Shown here: positions 34,399 through 45,300 of the stretch, in pieces | Numbering within the stretch: the stretch's first letter is position 1 | Layout: each line of letters starts with the position of its first letter | Made by a program: the position numbers and the translations under genes | DNA from: Clostridiaceae bacterium | GTDB taxonomy: Bacteria; Bacillota; Clostridia; Lachnospirales; Lachnospiraceae | NCBI GenBank assembly: GCA_902363735.1 | Contig: CABJBA010000003.1 | Location: forward strand, 427,048 to 491,047 | Length of the DNA stretch: 64,000 nucleotides | Reading direction: 5' to 3' | The notes under the pieces: model-generated | What the model was told of the DNA's origin: nothing | Database searches by the model: none | Seen by the model: the letters and a program-made list of their open reading frames with translations, nothing else

Positions 34399-35391
34399 TC
34401 ATTTCCTTTCATATCTTTCGTTTATTTTATGTACTTCAGCTCTCATTTCTGTCACAAAATCTGGTGGCGAAAGCACTTGTATATTTGATCCTTGTGAAAA
34501 CAAGAACATCTTTATTCCATTACCAAACAACTCTGCGCGTATTGTATATACACCAGCACTCTCCTTCAATATTTCTGCAGTTGGTAATCTGTCTAATACA
34601 GCCTCTATAGATGGACCATTAAACTCAAATATAACTTTTTGTAACTTACCTGGATACATAAATTGTACACGCTTTCTGAATTCGCCATCACTAAACAATT
34701 CGCTGTAAGGAATGGTAAACTTTTCAGTAGTATCTATGATATTTGACATTCTATCAATACGGAAGACAGTTGGATATTCTTTTGATCCATCCGCTATAAA
34801 TGCAATAAGATAAAAATAGTATTCTGAAAACATAATGGCTACAGGCTTAACTAAGTGTTTACGATTAACACCATCCATTCGCATATATTCAAAGCTTAAG
34901 ATTTTACAATTAACTATACTTTGAGATAATTCCCACAAAGGTAAAAGTAACTTTTGCCTATGTTTTAAGGGAACATAGCACGAATACTCACTATTTATAA
35001 TATTTTCAACGACTTTACGATCCTTCGGTACAGCTTGTATAAGTAATTTTTCAAGTAATTGTTTTATTTCACTCTTTTCAAAGGCTCTACTTTCTAAAAG
35101 AATTTTACAAATAGCAAGTACTTCCTCATTAGTTAACCATTCTCGCTCAAATCTAATAAGATAATAACCTTGCTTTCTCCTGTCATATTTTAGAGCGACT
35201 TCACTTTCAAATTGATGTTCATCCGCAAGATAAGCTCTTAGATCATCAATATCCCGCTGCACAGTTTTCTCACCTACACCATAGCTAGTAGCTAATTCTT
35301 GTTTGCTTAAAACTTCTCCCTTGTTAAGTCTTTCGTATATACTTAGTAATCGAAAGCCTTTGTTACCGTTATATTTATGTGTTACACTCAA
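34399..35391 (-). CDS. WYL-domain transcriptional regulator
   Basis: A 330-residue regulator. N-terminal winged helix (RLLSIYERLNKGEVLSKQELATSYGVGEKTVQRDIDDL, in the family pattern), then the WYL domain (about 140-230; SFEYMRMDG, KPVAIMFSEYYFYLIAF) and a WCX-type C-terminus. WYL proteins sense nucleotides or ligands and control defence and CapW/BrxR-type systems. It starts at TTG 35391 with GGAGGTGAC. It is first in the dynamin/HerA/toxin operon and has a palindrome in its own promoter, so it is probably an autorepressor. Confidence 0.85.
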   Translation of the reverse strand: MSVTHKYNGNKGFRLLSIYERLNKGEVLSKQELATSYGVGEKTVQRDIDDLRAYLADEHQFESEVALKYDRRKQGYYLIRFEREWLTNEEVLAICKILLESRAFEKSEIKQLLEKLLIQAVPKDRKVVENIINSEYSCYVPLKHRQKLLLPLWELSQSIVNCKILSFEYMRMDGVNRKHLVKPVAIMFSEYYFYLIAFIADGSKEYPTVFRIDRMSNIIDTTEKFTIPYSELFSDGEFRKRVQFMYPGKLQKVIFEFNGPSIEAVLDRLPTAEILKESAGVYTIRAELFGNGIKMFLFSQGSNIQVLSPPDFVTEMRAEVHKINERYERK

Positions 35392-35416
35392 CGCGTCACC
35401 TCCATCCTATACTCTA

Positions 35417-35445
35417 ATTATAACGTGTCACATGGACACATATTG
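35417..35445 (-). promoter_or_regulatory. WYL-operon promoter with internal palindrome
   Basis: On the minus strand TATAAT (35417-35422) is preceded, 17 bases away, by a poor -35 (CAATAT). The spacer is filled by GTGTCCATGTGACAC (35425-35439), a near-perfect palindrome. A repressor bound there would block the polymerase; the WYL protein is the obvious candidate. Confidence 0.7.
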
Positions 35446-35580
35446 AGGTTTTGAAATTATTATATCTTAATTTTTTATTTAATTCATCTGCTTAGATTTC
35501 CAAAAGATCTAAAGACTTATTTGTTTCTGCATTTTTAAGTAGAATATTTTGTTTTCATTTTTATAAATCACCAATATCGC

Positions 35581-38568
35581 TTAACTGCAAATCAAAAACA
35601 ACTCCAATCCATAGGTTTCATGCAAAAAGTTATCACTTGCTGCAAGGATTTGATTCATTCCTTCAGTCATTTCATTGCAAGAAACGCCTGGCTGAACAAT
35701 ATATATTTTTAGGCTTGCAGGAAACACCTTTAGTCTATTCTTTATTTCTTGTAAAATCATCAAATCACCAACTTCAAATCGCGACGTTTTTCCATATTTA
35801 ATACGGTCACCTTCTCTTTTAATCATTCTATCTATTACTTTGCTAATGTCTTGTTTCCAATTAACAGATTTTTCTGCTTGTCCGCACACTTCGTACAAAT
35901 CTGAAACCCTACTACCTGGAACATCTCCGTGTGAAAATTTGCAATGATAAAACTCAAAAGCAACTTCTTCGCCTTTTTTTTCAATTGTCACTATATCCGC
36001 TATTTCACCTGAGTTATCATCATCAAAAATAACAGAAAACCTTCCAGTTTCTTTTAATTTTTCTATTGTATAATACTGAATACTATCCTTTTTCTTCAGC
36101 AAACCTTGAGATTCTTTCTTTATGTCTATCCCTTCAGTTTTCCAATTCCATATAGCTATTTTACTCTTAGGAAATGTTAATGATTTTTTTTGCTTTAATG
36201 TAACATAGTAATTTCCCTCAAGCATTGATTGATCTACAAATTTTATAGTTGGCGGATTTTCTTGCAAAAATTCTCTAAGCAATAATTCATTCTTTCTTAG
36301 ATGAATAGTCAATATATTCCCATCTTTATGACTAATAACATACCCGCTCTCTTTTATTGTTAGTGTAAATTCTTCCTTAAAAGATTCCGATCTCACACAA
36401 AATACAATATCATCTGTTTCATTATTATCACACAATAAAATTTCCGTATTAAAAATAGGTTCATCAATACTTCCATTTTCTATGTAAACAACTCTTTCAT
36501 TACATAATTCCAACTCAATTGGCCAATCTATACGATATGGAATTGTATTTGGCCTTATGGATATCATTTCAGGTCTCAATACTCCTTCTAAAACCTCTTT
36601 AACATCAATTGAAGGATCCAATATCTTATCAATTGTTTTATTACACCATTCCATCCAGTAATCTAAACTTTCAACCCATCTTGACCAAACAGTTCCCTTA
36701 TAAGAGCAACCAATGCTAGTTTTGCCATTGCCATCATAACCTACGCCAAATATGTTTGATTTAGTACTACTACTTTTTTGAGCTTCACTTATTCCTTGTG
36801 CAATATCTACTCCGGCAAACATCTTGTATCTTACTGGTCCACTAATTACTGAATTCAACCCTACTGTACCTAACATCAACCTATTAATTCCATATAAACA
36901 CCTAAAAATTTGCTCTCCTTTTATTCTTTCACAATCACCAGCTAGTGCTTCAACTAATTTAGTGGCTGCAGTTTTCACAGATGTGTTTACAAAAGCTATA
37001 TTTTTTTCTTTGTTAATATACACAATATATATTTCCCAATTTAAATTTGTGATTTCTCGATAATTGGACCATTCTAACCTAGACTCTGCTGCTTCTATTA
37101 AGATAAGAATATTCTTTTCTTCATTGAAGTAATATCTGCAGTTATCTTCATTCAGAACTTTTTTCCATCCATCCCATAAAAGTTCTGAACAGCTTATTTT
37201 AAAAGCCTGCATACTTACTTTTGGAATTATCTGCTTAATACTAATTCCATTAACTCCGTTTCCTTTAAATCCACTTTCTAATTCTTGAAGTGACACTTCT
37301 TTGCCTACAGCCTTTGAGGACATATCAGCCAATATCACATTCCAATCAGAATCCTGTGAATATAATTCTTTTAATGATTCCTTTATATTTTCATTTATGA
37401 GATTTGTTACTACAGATGCATCCCCTAACCCTTTTTTTGATCTAGCAAACCTACCTACAAATTGAAGAGTAATTGGTAACGATTGATATTTATCATGAAT
37501 AGCCGCTATTTTCAAATTAGGAATATCAATTCCTTCTCCAAACATATCTACGCAAACAACAATTCGAGATTCAAGATTACTAAGTGCTTCCATCCGCTTT
37601 TTCTTTTCATTTGTTCCAATTCCACTAACAATAAGAACTGGATTATATTGTGAATAGAATTTGTTATAAATATTATTATAAAGTTCTTCTGCTCTAGAAA
37701 TTTTAGTTGTTCGAACCAATAAAATATGTTCGAATCCGTTTTTTATATCATTTTCTAAGCATGTAACAGACTTTTGTGCTATTGTCAAATCTCCCTTTTC
37801 TTCATTAAATTCATATACTGGATAAAAATTTATTTTTTGAAAATACCCCTGCTCTTGAGCCTTAACTAATGGAAAATTATATATAATTTTTCCATCCACC
37901 TTTTTTCCATCGTTTCTAAATGGAGTTGCAGTGAATTGTAATGTGAATTTATTCGAAAATTCCGTTTTGAAAGTGCTCCACGATTTAGCTGCAATATGAT
38001 GAGCCTCATCCACAATTAATAGATCTGCAAAATCAACAAAAACTTTTAATTGTTTTTTTGTAAATTTTGATGCTAATGACATTGTAGTTACAATAACATT
38101 TGTATTCTCAATTAATTCTACTAACTCTTCATCTGTTTTTGGTAAGGCTTTTAACAAAACACACGTAGGATATAATGCCCGTTCATCAATAACGCCTATC
38201 TTTTGTAAGACTCCGAATGTCTGAAGCTTTTCAACCGTCTGTGTTCTAAGTAAATTAGATGGCACAACAATAATTGTATGTATTATTCTTTCAGCAACTA
38301 TTGCAGCCATCATTGTTTCTGTTTTACCAGTTCCTGTTGGCATTACAACTGTCGCAGTTGATTTCTCAACAGTCCAAAATGCTTGTATTGCAGCTAATGC
38401 ACCAAATTGCGGGATTCTTAGTCCTTCTATTTCAGACTCAACATTTTCCCTTTTGTATGTGAATGAATTTTCCCATGAATTTACAACATCTATATCGGTA
38501 ATTATTCCTTCTGAATTATTATATGAAAATTTATAGTTATTACCTATTTTGTTCTTAATCAGCTCCAT
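35581..38568 (-). CDS. DEAD/DEAH helicase with C-terminal nuclease-like domain
   Basis: A 995-residue superfamily 2 helicase. Motif I is MPTGTGKTE (about 76-84), motif II is VDEAHH, motif III FTATPF, and motif VI QFVGRFARSKKG. The C-terminal ~200 residues contain GEIADIVTI, then EVAFEFYHCKFS: an acidic residue followed by E-x-x-x-C-K, which resembles a PD-(D/E)XK-type active site. It is the last gene of the BREX-variant operon, 55 bases after the RecD-like gene and with GGGAGGCT before the ATG. It resembles type III Res subunits, but no partner modification gene for such a system exists here. Confidence 0.75.
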   Translation of the reverse strand: MELIKNKIGNNYKFSYNNSEGIITDIDVVNSWENSFTYKRENVESEIEGLRIPQFGALAAIQAFWTVEKSTATVVMPTGTGKTETMMAAIVAERIIHTIIVVPSNLLRTQTVEKLQTFGVLQKIGVIDERALYPTCVLLKALPKTDEELVELIENTNVIVTTMSLASKFTKKQLKVFVDFADLLIVDEAHHIAAKSWSTFKTEFSNKFTLQFTATPFRNDGKKVDGKIIYNFPLVKAQEQGYFQKINFYPVYEFNEEKGDLTIAQKSVTCLENDIKNGFEHILLVRTTKISRAEELYNNIYNKFYSQYNPVLIVSGIGTNEKKKRMEALSNLESRIVVCVDMFGEGIDIPNLKIAAIHDKYQSLPITLQFVGRFARSKKGLGDASVVTNLINENIKESLKELYSQDSDWNVILADMSSKAVGKEVSLQELESGFKGNGVNGISIKQIIPKVSMQAFKISCSELLWDGWKKVLNEDNCRYYFNEEKNILILIEAAESRLEWSNYREITNLNWEIYIVYINKEKNIAFVNTSVKTAATKLVEALAGDCERIKGEQIFRCLYGINRLMLGTVGLNSVISGPVRYKMFAGVDIAQGISEAQKSSSTKSNIFGVGYDGNGKTSIGCSYKGTVWSRWVESLDYWMEWCNKTIDKILDPSIDVKEVLEGVLRPEMISIRPNTIPYRIDWPIELELCNERVVYIENGSIDEPIFNTEILLCDNNETDDIVFCVRSESFKEEFTLTIKESGYVISHKDGNILTIHLRKNELLLREFLQENPPTIKFVDQSMLEGNYYVTLKQKKSLTFPKSKIAIWNWKTEGIDIKKESQGLLKKKDSIQYYTIEKLKETGRFSVIFDDDNSGEIADIVTIEKKGEEVAFEFYHCKFSHGDVPGSRVSDLYEVCGQAEKSVNWKQDISKVIDRMIKREGDRIKYGKTSRFEVGDLMILQEIKNRLKVFPASLKIYIVQPGVSCNEMTEGMNQILAASDNFLHETYGLELFLICS

Positions 38569-38623
38569 TTTCCAGCCTCCCGCACATTAGCTTTTCCTCG
38601 CATCAGTTAGTTTTCAATATAAC

Positions 38624-41600
38624 TTACAAATCAAAAATCTCCTTCACCATCTTATCTATCTTAGCAGAATCCAAACCACCCTTTTCATCATCATAGGTAA
38701 CAATCAAATTTTTGCCTTCCATGATTCCGTTTTTCTCATAGAACTTTTTCTTATCTTCCCAGCGTTTTACATATTTAGGATCTGTCATCATTCCACAATG
38801 TTCCCAATACCACTTTTCTCCTGTATCATCATCAATAATCATAAAATCTGGGCGTTTAATCTTGCCTTCAATTTCCAATTCCGGTTCATAAACGTACTCT
38901 AATTTATTGTAGAAAAGGCAATTTGCTATAACTACTTCTGATTTTGAGCGTACCATTTCACTATTCGCAGTTCGATGAATCAACCTATCCTCATAAAAAT
39001 TATTACCAACTTTTACAATCTGTGGCTTATAATCTGTCCCATCATCTTTGAAGACATCTGCAAACAAATCTGTAAATCTTCTGGCAATATCTGAATATGC
39101 TTCTGAAGAATATTTCAATAGATGATACGCATCCTGATTATACATGACAATAATTTTCTTTGTCTGACGAGTTAATGCTGTGTATAACATTTCTCTGGAA
39201 ATAATACGGCAAGGTTCTGCCAACACGAGTATAACTGTTTCGAACTGGCTTCCTTGTGATTTATGTACGGTTAATGCATAAGCTAATTCCAAATTAGCTG
39301 TTCCATTCTCTTCGCTAAAATCACGATTATCATAAGAATAATTAACACCCTTTTGTGATGAAAATTCCACATGCAGATAGTCATTTGGATTCTTAGAACT
39401 ATATGAACTGCATGCAACACCAATTTCACCATTAGCAACATAATTTAGTGCATTTTCCTTTGGGTATGCATCTCGCCCACTGTTTACTACATTGATAACC
39501 TTATCTCCATAGATGATATTTTCAGGTCCAAGCATTTTCGGAATCCGTTTGTATTTTCCCCATCGTTTTGATACTTCTAAATAATGTTCACGATATTTAA
39601 GATGAATTAATCTATTAAGGTTCATCACTCCTTGTGGCATATTTCTCACTGGCGCTAAAATCTGCCACTTTTCTGCAAATGCTGCACATCCCATATTAAA
39701 ATACATGCCATATTCTGTTTTTTGACCTCCAAGAGAAAAATCAAATCCTTCCAGATCCTCAATTCCACTCATTCCAATTTCCTTTGATAAAATATCAAGA
39801 AGCTTACTTTCTAAATCTTCTCTGTTTTCCCATTTTTCAAAGTATATATTGCTGTTATTACCTCTTTCAATTTCTGAAACAATATCTTCATCAGGATAGT
39901 TCTCTGTAGCTGTATAAAGCTTCGATAATTCAACATCCATTCTTTCTGTTTCAGTATTTTGTCTTCTATTGACTGTCAGTTCTCCATAGCAATCACATAC
40001 CTTAGGAAATGTCTTTGGTAATTTTTCTCTCAGCAAACAAACCAAATCAACAAATGGTCTTCCTGCACCAATTGGCGGAAGCTGATTTGGGTCTCCAACA
40101 AAAATGATTCTTTTTGCTACTTTTAGAGCCTGAACTAACGCACCAAACATTTCTTCTGTCAGCATAGATGACTCATCTATTATTACGGTTTCTGGTATAT
40201 CACGATATTTAAAATCCGAAAGTTTATATCGCATATCATCCCAGTCAAATCTTTTGCTTCTAACCAAGAACTGTGCAATATTCATGGCATCGAATGTCTT
40301 TCCATTCTCGCCCATACTTTCCATTAAACGAACAGTTGCTTTCCCAGTTGGTGCTAATAAAAGCACACCACCAGCCTTAATGTTTGGTTCACTGCAAAGA
40401 ACTGATAAAACTGTTGTCTTCCCAGTTCCCGCATCCCCTACAAGCACCGCTATTCTTGATTTTGCTAGTTCTTCCAATATGGTAGCTTTTTCTATTCTGG
40501 CTCTTTCTTCCTCGTCAGATAAAAATACTTTTCCCCCTTTATCAAACTTCTCATCAAGCATCGCACGCCAATCAGCTTCTACTTTTAATTTTTCAGCTTT
40601 TAAACGCTTGCTAATTCGTTTTTCAATCACCTCATCAAATTCATGCATTCGAACTAATTTATAATACTCCGTTCCGTTTGCCATTTCACGTCTCATGAGT
40701 TCTGGTTTTAGAAATTTATCTATCGCATGTAAAATATCTAACGTTACTCTACACTCTGGTTCCAAAATTAACTCATGAAGCTTATCCACAAGTAAGGTAC
40801 ACGGCAATATTGTATTCCCAGATGTAGATTGATTTTCCAAGACTGCAATAGCAATTGCTCTTACTCGACGTTCATCATTATCCGAGGTCAGTTTTGATGG
40901 TTCTGGCAGAGGATATTTTTCTTGTATTGACTGTATCGGAAACACTGCTCTATCAACCTTTTTTACAGATATATAATATTCATCCATCTTAAGTCTAGTT
41001 TGTTCATACAAAATATATGGATTTTCAATTATTTCTTTATCAGTACATACAATATCCTTTTTGTTTCTCTCATTTTCGTTGAACAACGCATATGCTTGGT
41101 CAATAGAAAGCGAAAACCTTGATAGTAATTGAAATAACGTTTTTCTTTCTTTCGGTAACCCCTTCCAAGTTTTCTGTACAATAGGAGTTATTTTAGATGC
41201 TAATTCATCAGATAAATATTTTTCTGGATGTAATACAACTGCGTCGACACGCTCCCAGAAATCCCTCTGAATTACATCTAAACTTTCTTTTATCTCTTTT
41301 GCCACCAATACACCTAATGGCATTTCAATAGCAGAGAGCATCGCTCCCAATCCTGGGAAAGCCCCTCTATCTTCCCAAACTTCTGCAAGTCTTGCATTCA
41401 ACCACTCCAGAACATTACTATAATCCTCATCCAGACAGTTATTAATAACCCCAAAAACCTTTATACATGATAATATCAATTCAATCACAGCATCATATCC
41501 TACATGTTCTGTAGCATATGAAAATTCATCAAAAGCATCTTCTGGTGCAAAAACAGTAATATCTGCCATATCAAAGTCAGGATGACTTTCTGCATATTTC

Positions 41601-42313
41601 ATCATCTGCTGATATGGTATTACAAATCCATCTTCGTGACTTTCTCTTATTGAATGACAAATCATTGTTTCCCATGTAAGTGAGCGTAAGCATTTATCGT
41701 CTGTATGGGAATGCTCTGTAGCCGGAATAACTCTTTTTACACGCCCCACTCCTACAACTACTCTACGTGAATCTTCCACAAAAGGAACTTGTTTTGCATA
41801 TGCAATGCAAAGAGAATTATCCGGTTCTACATCCTGAAAAAAATAATTAAATATTGCTTTATGATTATCCGCTTCTTGAATCCAAGGAGTCTTCCACTTT
41901 AAAGTAGGCTCAATCTCCGGATTATAATGTAGGTTATAAATTTTTGAAAAATACTCAACATTTTCTTTCATCAACCATAAATATGGTCTTGCGGGCAGAG
42001 AGTAAGGTGGATAAACTATTTCTGTTTCTAAGAAGTGCCCATGGGTCTGTGGATTTAGTGTCTTATATGGATGAATCGTTGTCCTTCTTAATTTGACTTG
42101 TGACATAAAGGCAGCTCCTTCTCCAATACAAGGAATTTTATCCTCTATTCCTTCCATACATTCGCCACTTAATTCATCTTCTTCCAAGTCACTTTTATTC
42201 TCATATATATTTTTCAACCGCAAACAGGCATTATTACAACTTGGTTCTTTACAAACCTCACCATTCCAGCCATTATCGTGCCAAGGCACTCTTATTGAAA
42301 TATGTTGTGCCAT
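38624..42313 (-). CDS. RecD-like helicase fused to a PD-(D/E)XK-like nuclease
   Basis: A 1229-residue protein. The N-terminus has a VPWHDNGWNGEVC motif and a Cys cluster (CKEPSCNNAC) with unknown role. The helicase begins about residue 620: Walker A GDAGTGKTT (626-634), IIDESSM, FVGDPNQLPP, and the C-terminal UvrD_C_2 VHKSQGSQFE motif. The last 120 residues (KSEVVIANCLF, RPDFMIIDDDTGEKWYWEHCGM, then a lysine-rich helix) match a restriction-endonuclease-like fold in the E...PDF...WE pattern. RecD-type helicases process broken ends. It directly follows the sacsin-like gene with 15 bases between and is probably part of the same effector unit. Confidence 0.8.
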   Translation of the reverse strand: MAQHISIRVPWHDNGWNGEVCKEPSCNNACLRLKNIYENKSDLEEDELSGECMEGIEDKIPCIGEGAAFMSQVKLRRTTIHPYKTLNPQTHGHFLETEIVYPPYSLPARPYLWLMKENVEYFSKIYNLHYNPEIEPTLKWKTPWIQEADNHKAIFNYFFQDVEPDNSLCIAYAKQVPFVEDSRRVVVGVGRVKRVIPATEHSHTDDKCLRSLTWETMICHSIRESHEDGFVIPYQQMMKYAESHPDFDMADITVFAPEDAFDEFSYATEHVGYDAVIELILSCIKVFGVINNCLDEDYSNVLEWLNARLAEVWEDRGAFPGLGAMLSAIEMPLGVLVAKEIKESLDVIQRDFWERVDAVVLHPEKYLSDELASKITPIVQKTWKGLPKERKTLFQLLSRFSLSIDQAYALFNENERNKKDIVCTDKEIIENPYILYEQTRLKMDEYYISVKKVDRAVFPIQSIQEKYPLPEPSKLTSDNDERRVRAIAIAVLENQSTSGNTILPCTLLVDKLHELILEPECRVTLDILHAIDKFLKPELMRREMANGTEYYKLVRMHEFDEVIEKRISKRLKAEKLKVEADWRAMLDEKFDKGGKVFLSDEEERARIEKATILEELAKSRIAVLVGDAGTGKTTVLSVLCSEPNIKAGGVLLLAPTGKATVRLMESMGENGKTFDAMNIAQFLVRSKRFDWDDMRYKLSDFKYRDIPETVIIDESSMLTEEMFGALVQALKVAKRIIFVGDPNQLPPIGAGRPFVDLVCLLREKLPKTFPKVCDCYGELTVNRRQNTETERMDVELSKLYTATENYPDEDIVSEIERGNNSNIYFEKWENREDLESKLLDILSKEIGMSGIEDLEGFDFSLGGQKTEYGMYFNMGCAAFAEKWQILAPVRNMPQGVMNLNRLIHLKYREHYLEVSKRWGKYKRIPKMLGPENIIYGDKVINVVNSGRDAYPKENALNYVANGEIGVACSSYSSKNPNDYLHVEFSSQKGVNYSYDNRDFSEENGTANLELAYALTVHKSQGSQFETVILVLAEPCRIISREMLYTALTRQTKKIIVMYNQDAYHLLKYSSEAYSDIARRFTDLFADVFKDDGTDYKPQIVKVGNNFYEDRLIHRTANSEMVRSKSEVVIANCLFYNKLEYVYEPELEIEGKIKRPDFMIIDDDTGEKWYWEHCGMMTDPKYVKRWEDKKKFYEKNGIMEGKNLIVTYDDEKGGLDSAKIDKMVKEIFDL

Positions 42314-42328
42314 TTCGTCACCTCTTTT

Positions 42329-45300
42329 CTATAAAATGCTAATTATTTCATATTGTTTACCAGACAAATTTATCTTATCGCCTTCCTTTTTACCTACAAA
42401 TTCCTTATGCAATGGATATGCTACATGATTGATTGTAGCCTCTTTCAGTTCTCCACTACCAAGTGTCTTGTATACTACAAAACTTCCATTTTTAACTGTA
42501 CTATCAGCCTCTGTAGTAGCTGCTGCCTCTTCTTGATCTTCTACTGAATCTAATATATTATAACCTGGATGATCTAAAGGACCTGATACATTCTTATTAA
42601 AATCCTGCTCCGGCTCTGGCAAACCGTATTCCTCAAGTAATTCAAATACAGTCTGAATCTCCACTAAATGCGTTTGTGTAAAATATAGTGAATTTTCCGA
42701 GTTTAATTCCACTTCATATTCGCTATAATCAGAATCATCATCTACCTCTAATGAACAGATTACATTCCTTATTTCATTTTTGAACCTATCCTTATTATTC
42801 TCGCGTAACATCTTAAATTTTCCTGCGCAATTACGACATAAACATAGATTAAGCTGATTCATTTCAATACCATAGTTAGCGATAGCCGTAACTTCCACTT
42901 GCTCCATTGCTTCTTTACACATCTGACATATTCTAACATTGCTATCATTTGTATACATTCCCATCGCATAAGAACGTACTATCCTTGAATTTTTACTAAC
43001 CCTTATTTGCCTCAATACTTGTTGATATTTTACTGGATCTGCGCAGAAAAATTCTTGCCTTACATGCTCAACTAAGCTGTCTCTATTCTTAATTCTCTTA
43101 TCTGGAAAATCTTTTGAAACCCATTCCTCTGGGCTAAAAATATCTTCTTCCGAATAAATATCATCTTCATTTACATCCTTTTCTTCTGTAAGTGATAAAC
43201 CATACTTTCTTGCAAGTTGTTTTAATAATATTTTTTGATCTCTTTCTTCCATAGATGATACAAGTTCAAATGCCTCTGCTTTGGTATCTACTTCTGTTTC
43301 AACAAACCCTAATATTACATATGCTTCCTTATCATCAAATACTCGCCCATAAATTTCCGCATTTAAATCATATTTTGACATTCCCGTGGTAGAGCATAAT
43401 TCTTCATTTTTATTGTAAAGCCATTCTCCTGATTTTATTGTGTATCGTAATAATCTAGATTCTTCCTCTAAATCATATGGACTTGTCTTGCGATGACGAA
43501 CTGTACCTGCTAATTTGCTTGTTATTTTCAACAACAACTTTAGAATTTCAGCCGATTTCTCCTTTGACAAATCCTCATCTGGATTTTCTTCTATATATAG
43601 AATATTCTCACTTAAACAGTCAATTTCAATCTTTGGACAGTACTCTCCTAAGGCCTTCCACGATTCATTTCCAGATCCTCCCGGAAACTCTCTTCGCCCC
43701 TCATTAACCACCGTTGATACTAAACCAAAATTCTGTAATTTCTTTATCGAAATTCCTTTACTATTATAAAAATCCAAATCTACAGGATCATAATTTTCTG
43801 TGACTTTTCTATAGTAAATGTCCAGATTCGTCCCTTCTTCTGCTACACCTATATAACAATCTCCTGGTTTAGAAAATAGAACTTCTCCGTCTTCGGTAAT
43901 TACCCTAATTATGTATGCGTTTTTCAACATATCCTGAATACTTATAACTTCATGGGTCTCATCAATTAACTTAATAATCTGATTAATATCTTCTATATAT
44001 TCATCATCATAATCATCTGAATTTTCAAAGTTTATATCACTTTCGATATCAATGTATTTGTTTACAACTTTTTCTTTTACGTATTGAAAATTATTAAATT
44101 CCTTTAGTTGAAATCCATCTTCTAATAGCGGTCTAAATTCTTTTGCTATTCCTGTATTTACTAATGCAGACGCAATTACACGTTTATATTGACTAGACGA
44201 ATTCAAATATAGGTTTTCATTCTTTCCATGAAAAGCCGCAATGAGACTCCCATCAGCATTAAGAATTATTGCTGACTGACGTAGTAATTTCCATGCTTCA
44301 GTCAAACACTCTCTGATTGTCTTTTCATAAGGACCACTTCTCATAGAATAACTGCTATAAGAAGAACGTGAATTTGTATAAACGCTTTCTCTAAAATCAG
44401 ATAAAAAAGCATAAAACTCTTTTATTACCTCATACTCTTTTCCGTTTGTTCCGATTTTTCTACTATCATATTTGCGTAACTTTTTCGCCCATGACTCTAG
44501 ATTAAAAACATTTATATGTAATGCATCCTTTAACCAATTATAATATTCTGAGAAATTACTTTCTTTTTCATTATTGAATTGAACAAAGGACTTAATAGAA
44601 CGAAATGAATCTGCAAATAAGTCCATATCCATAAAGTCTGCTATTCCAAAAGGAACTGCAATAGATAATTCCTCTGCTTTTCTGTAATTTCCCGACTTAT
44701 CAGGCAATAAATTATTTTTAAGAAATGTTTCTGTAATCATTTCTTTAAAATTTGGTATTTTGTTCTCCTGCATTGCTACAAGCAATACTTTCCTTAAAAA
44801 CATCTGAGTAATTAAATTCCTATCACGTAATTCACATAAGGAATCACAAATTAGATTTCCTAACTCCACATATAAATCTTTATTAAATTCAGATGGTTCC
44901 ATTAACTTTTCTCTAGATACTGCCGTCTCAAAAGATCCGTGAATTAAAAACGGGAATTTGGTATCATCTTTGGTAGGGAAATAAACCCATACATTTGTAT
45001 TAGAAATTTCATTTATGTTATTTGATCTGGTATTTAGTCTATATGCTACGCTCACATTAGCGGCCTTCATCTCAGGATGATCAAACGTTTTTGTGAATTT
45101 TAAATATTTAACAATTTCTTCTTTACTGCCATACTCTGAACCCTCAATACGGCAGGTCTTAATATTCGTATCTTCCTTTGATTCATCTAAACTAATCATG
45201 GCATGTTTTCCAGACTTTTTATCAACCCAATATAGCTTTTTGATAAATGTTAAAAACAGTAAAATTTCTATATCCAAATCATGAAGTTTCTTTAATACCT

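Noticed and set aside
35581..42313. Missing brxL hidden in the operon
   Set aside because: Neither of the last two genes has Lon-type protease motifs; both are helicases with nuclease-like ends.
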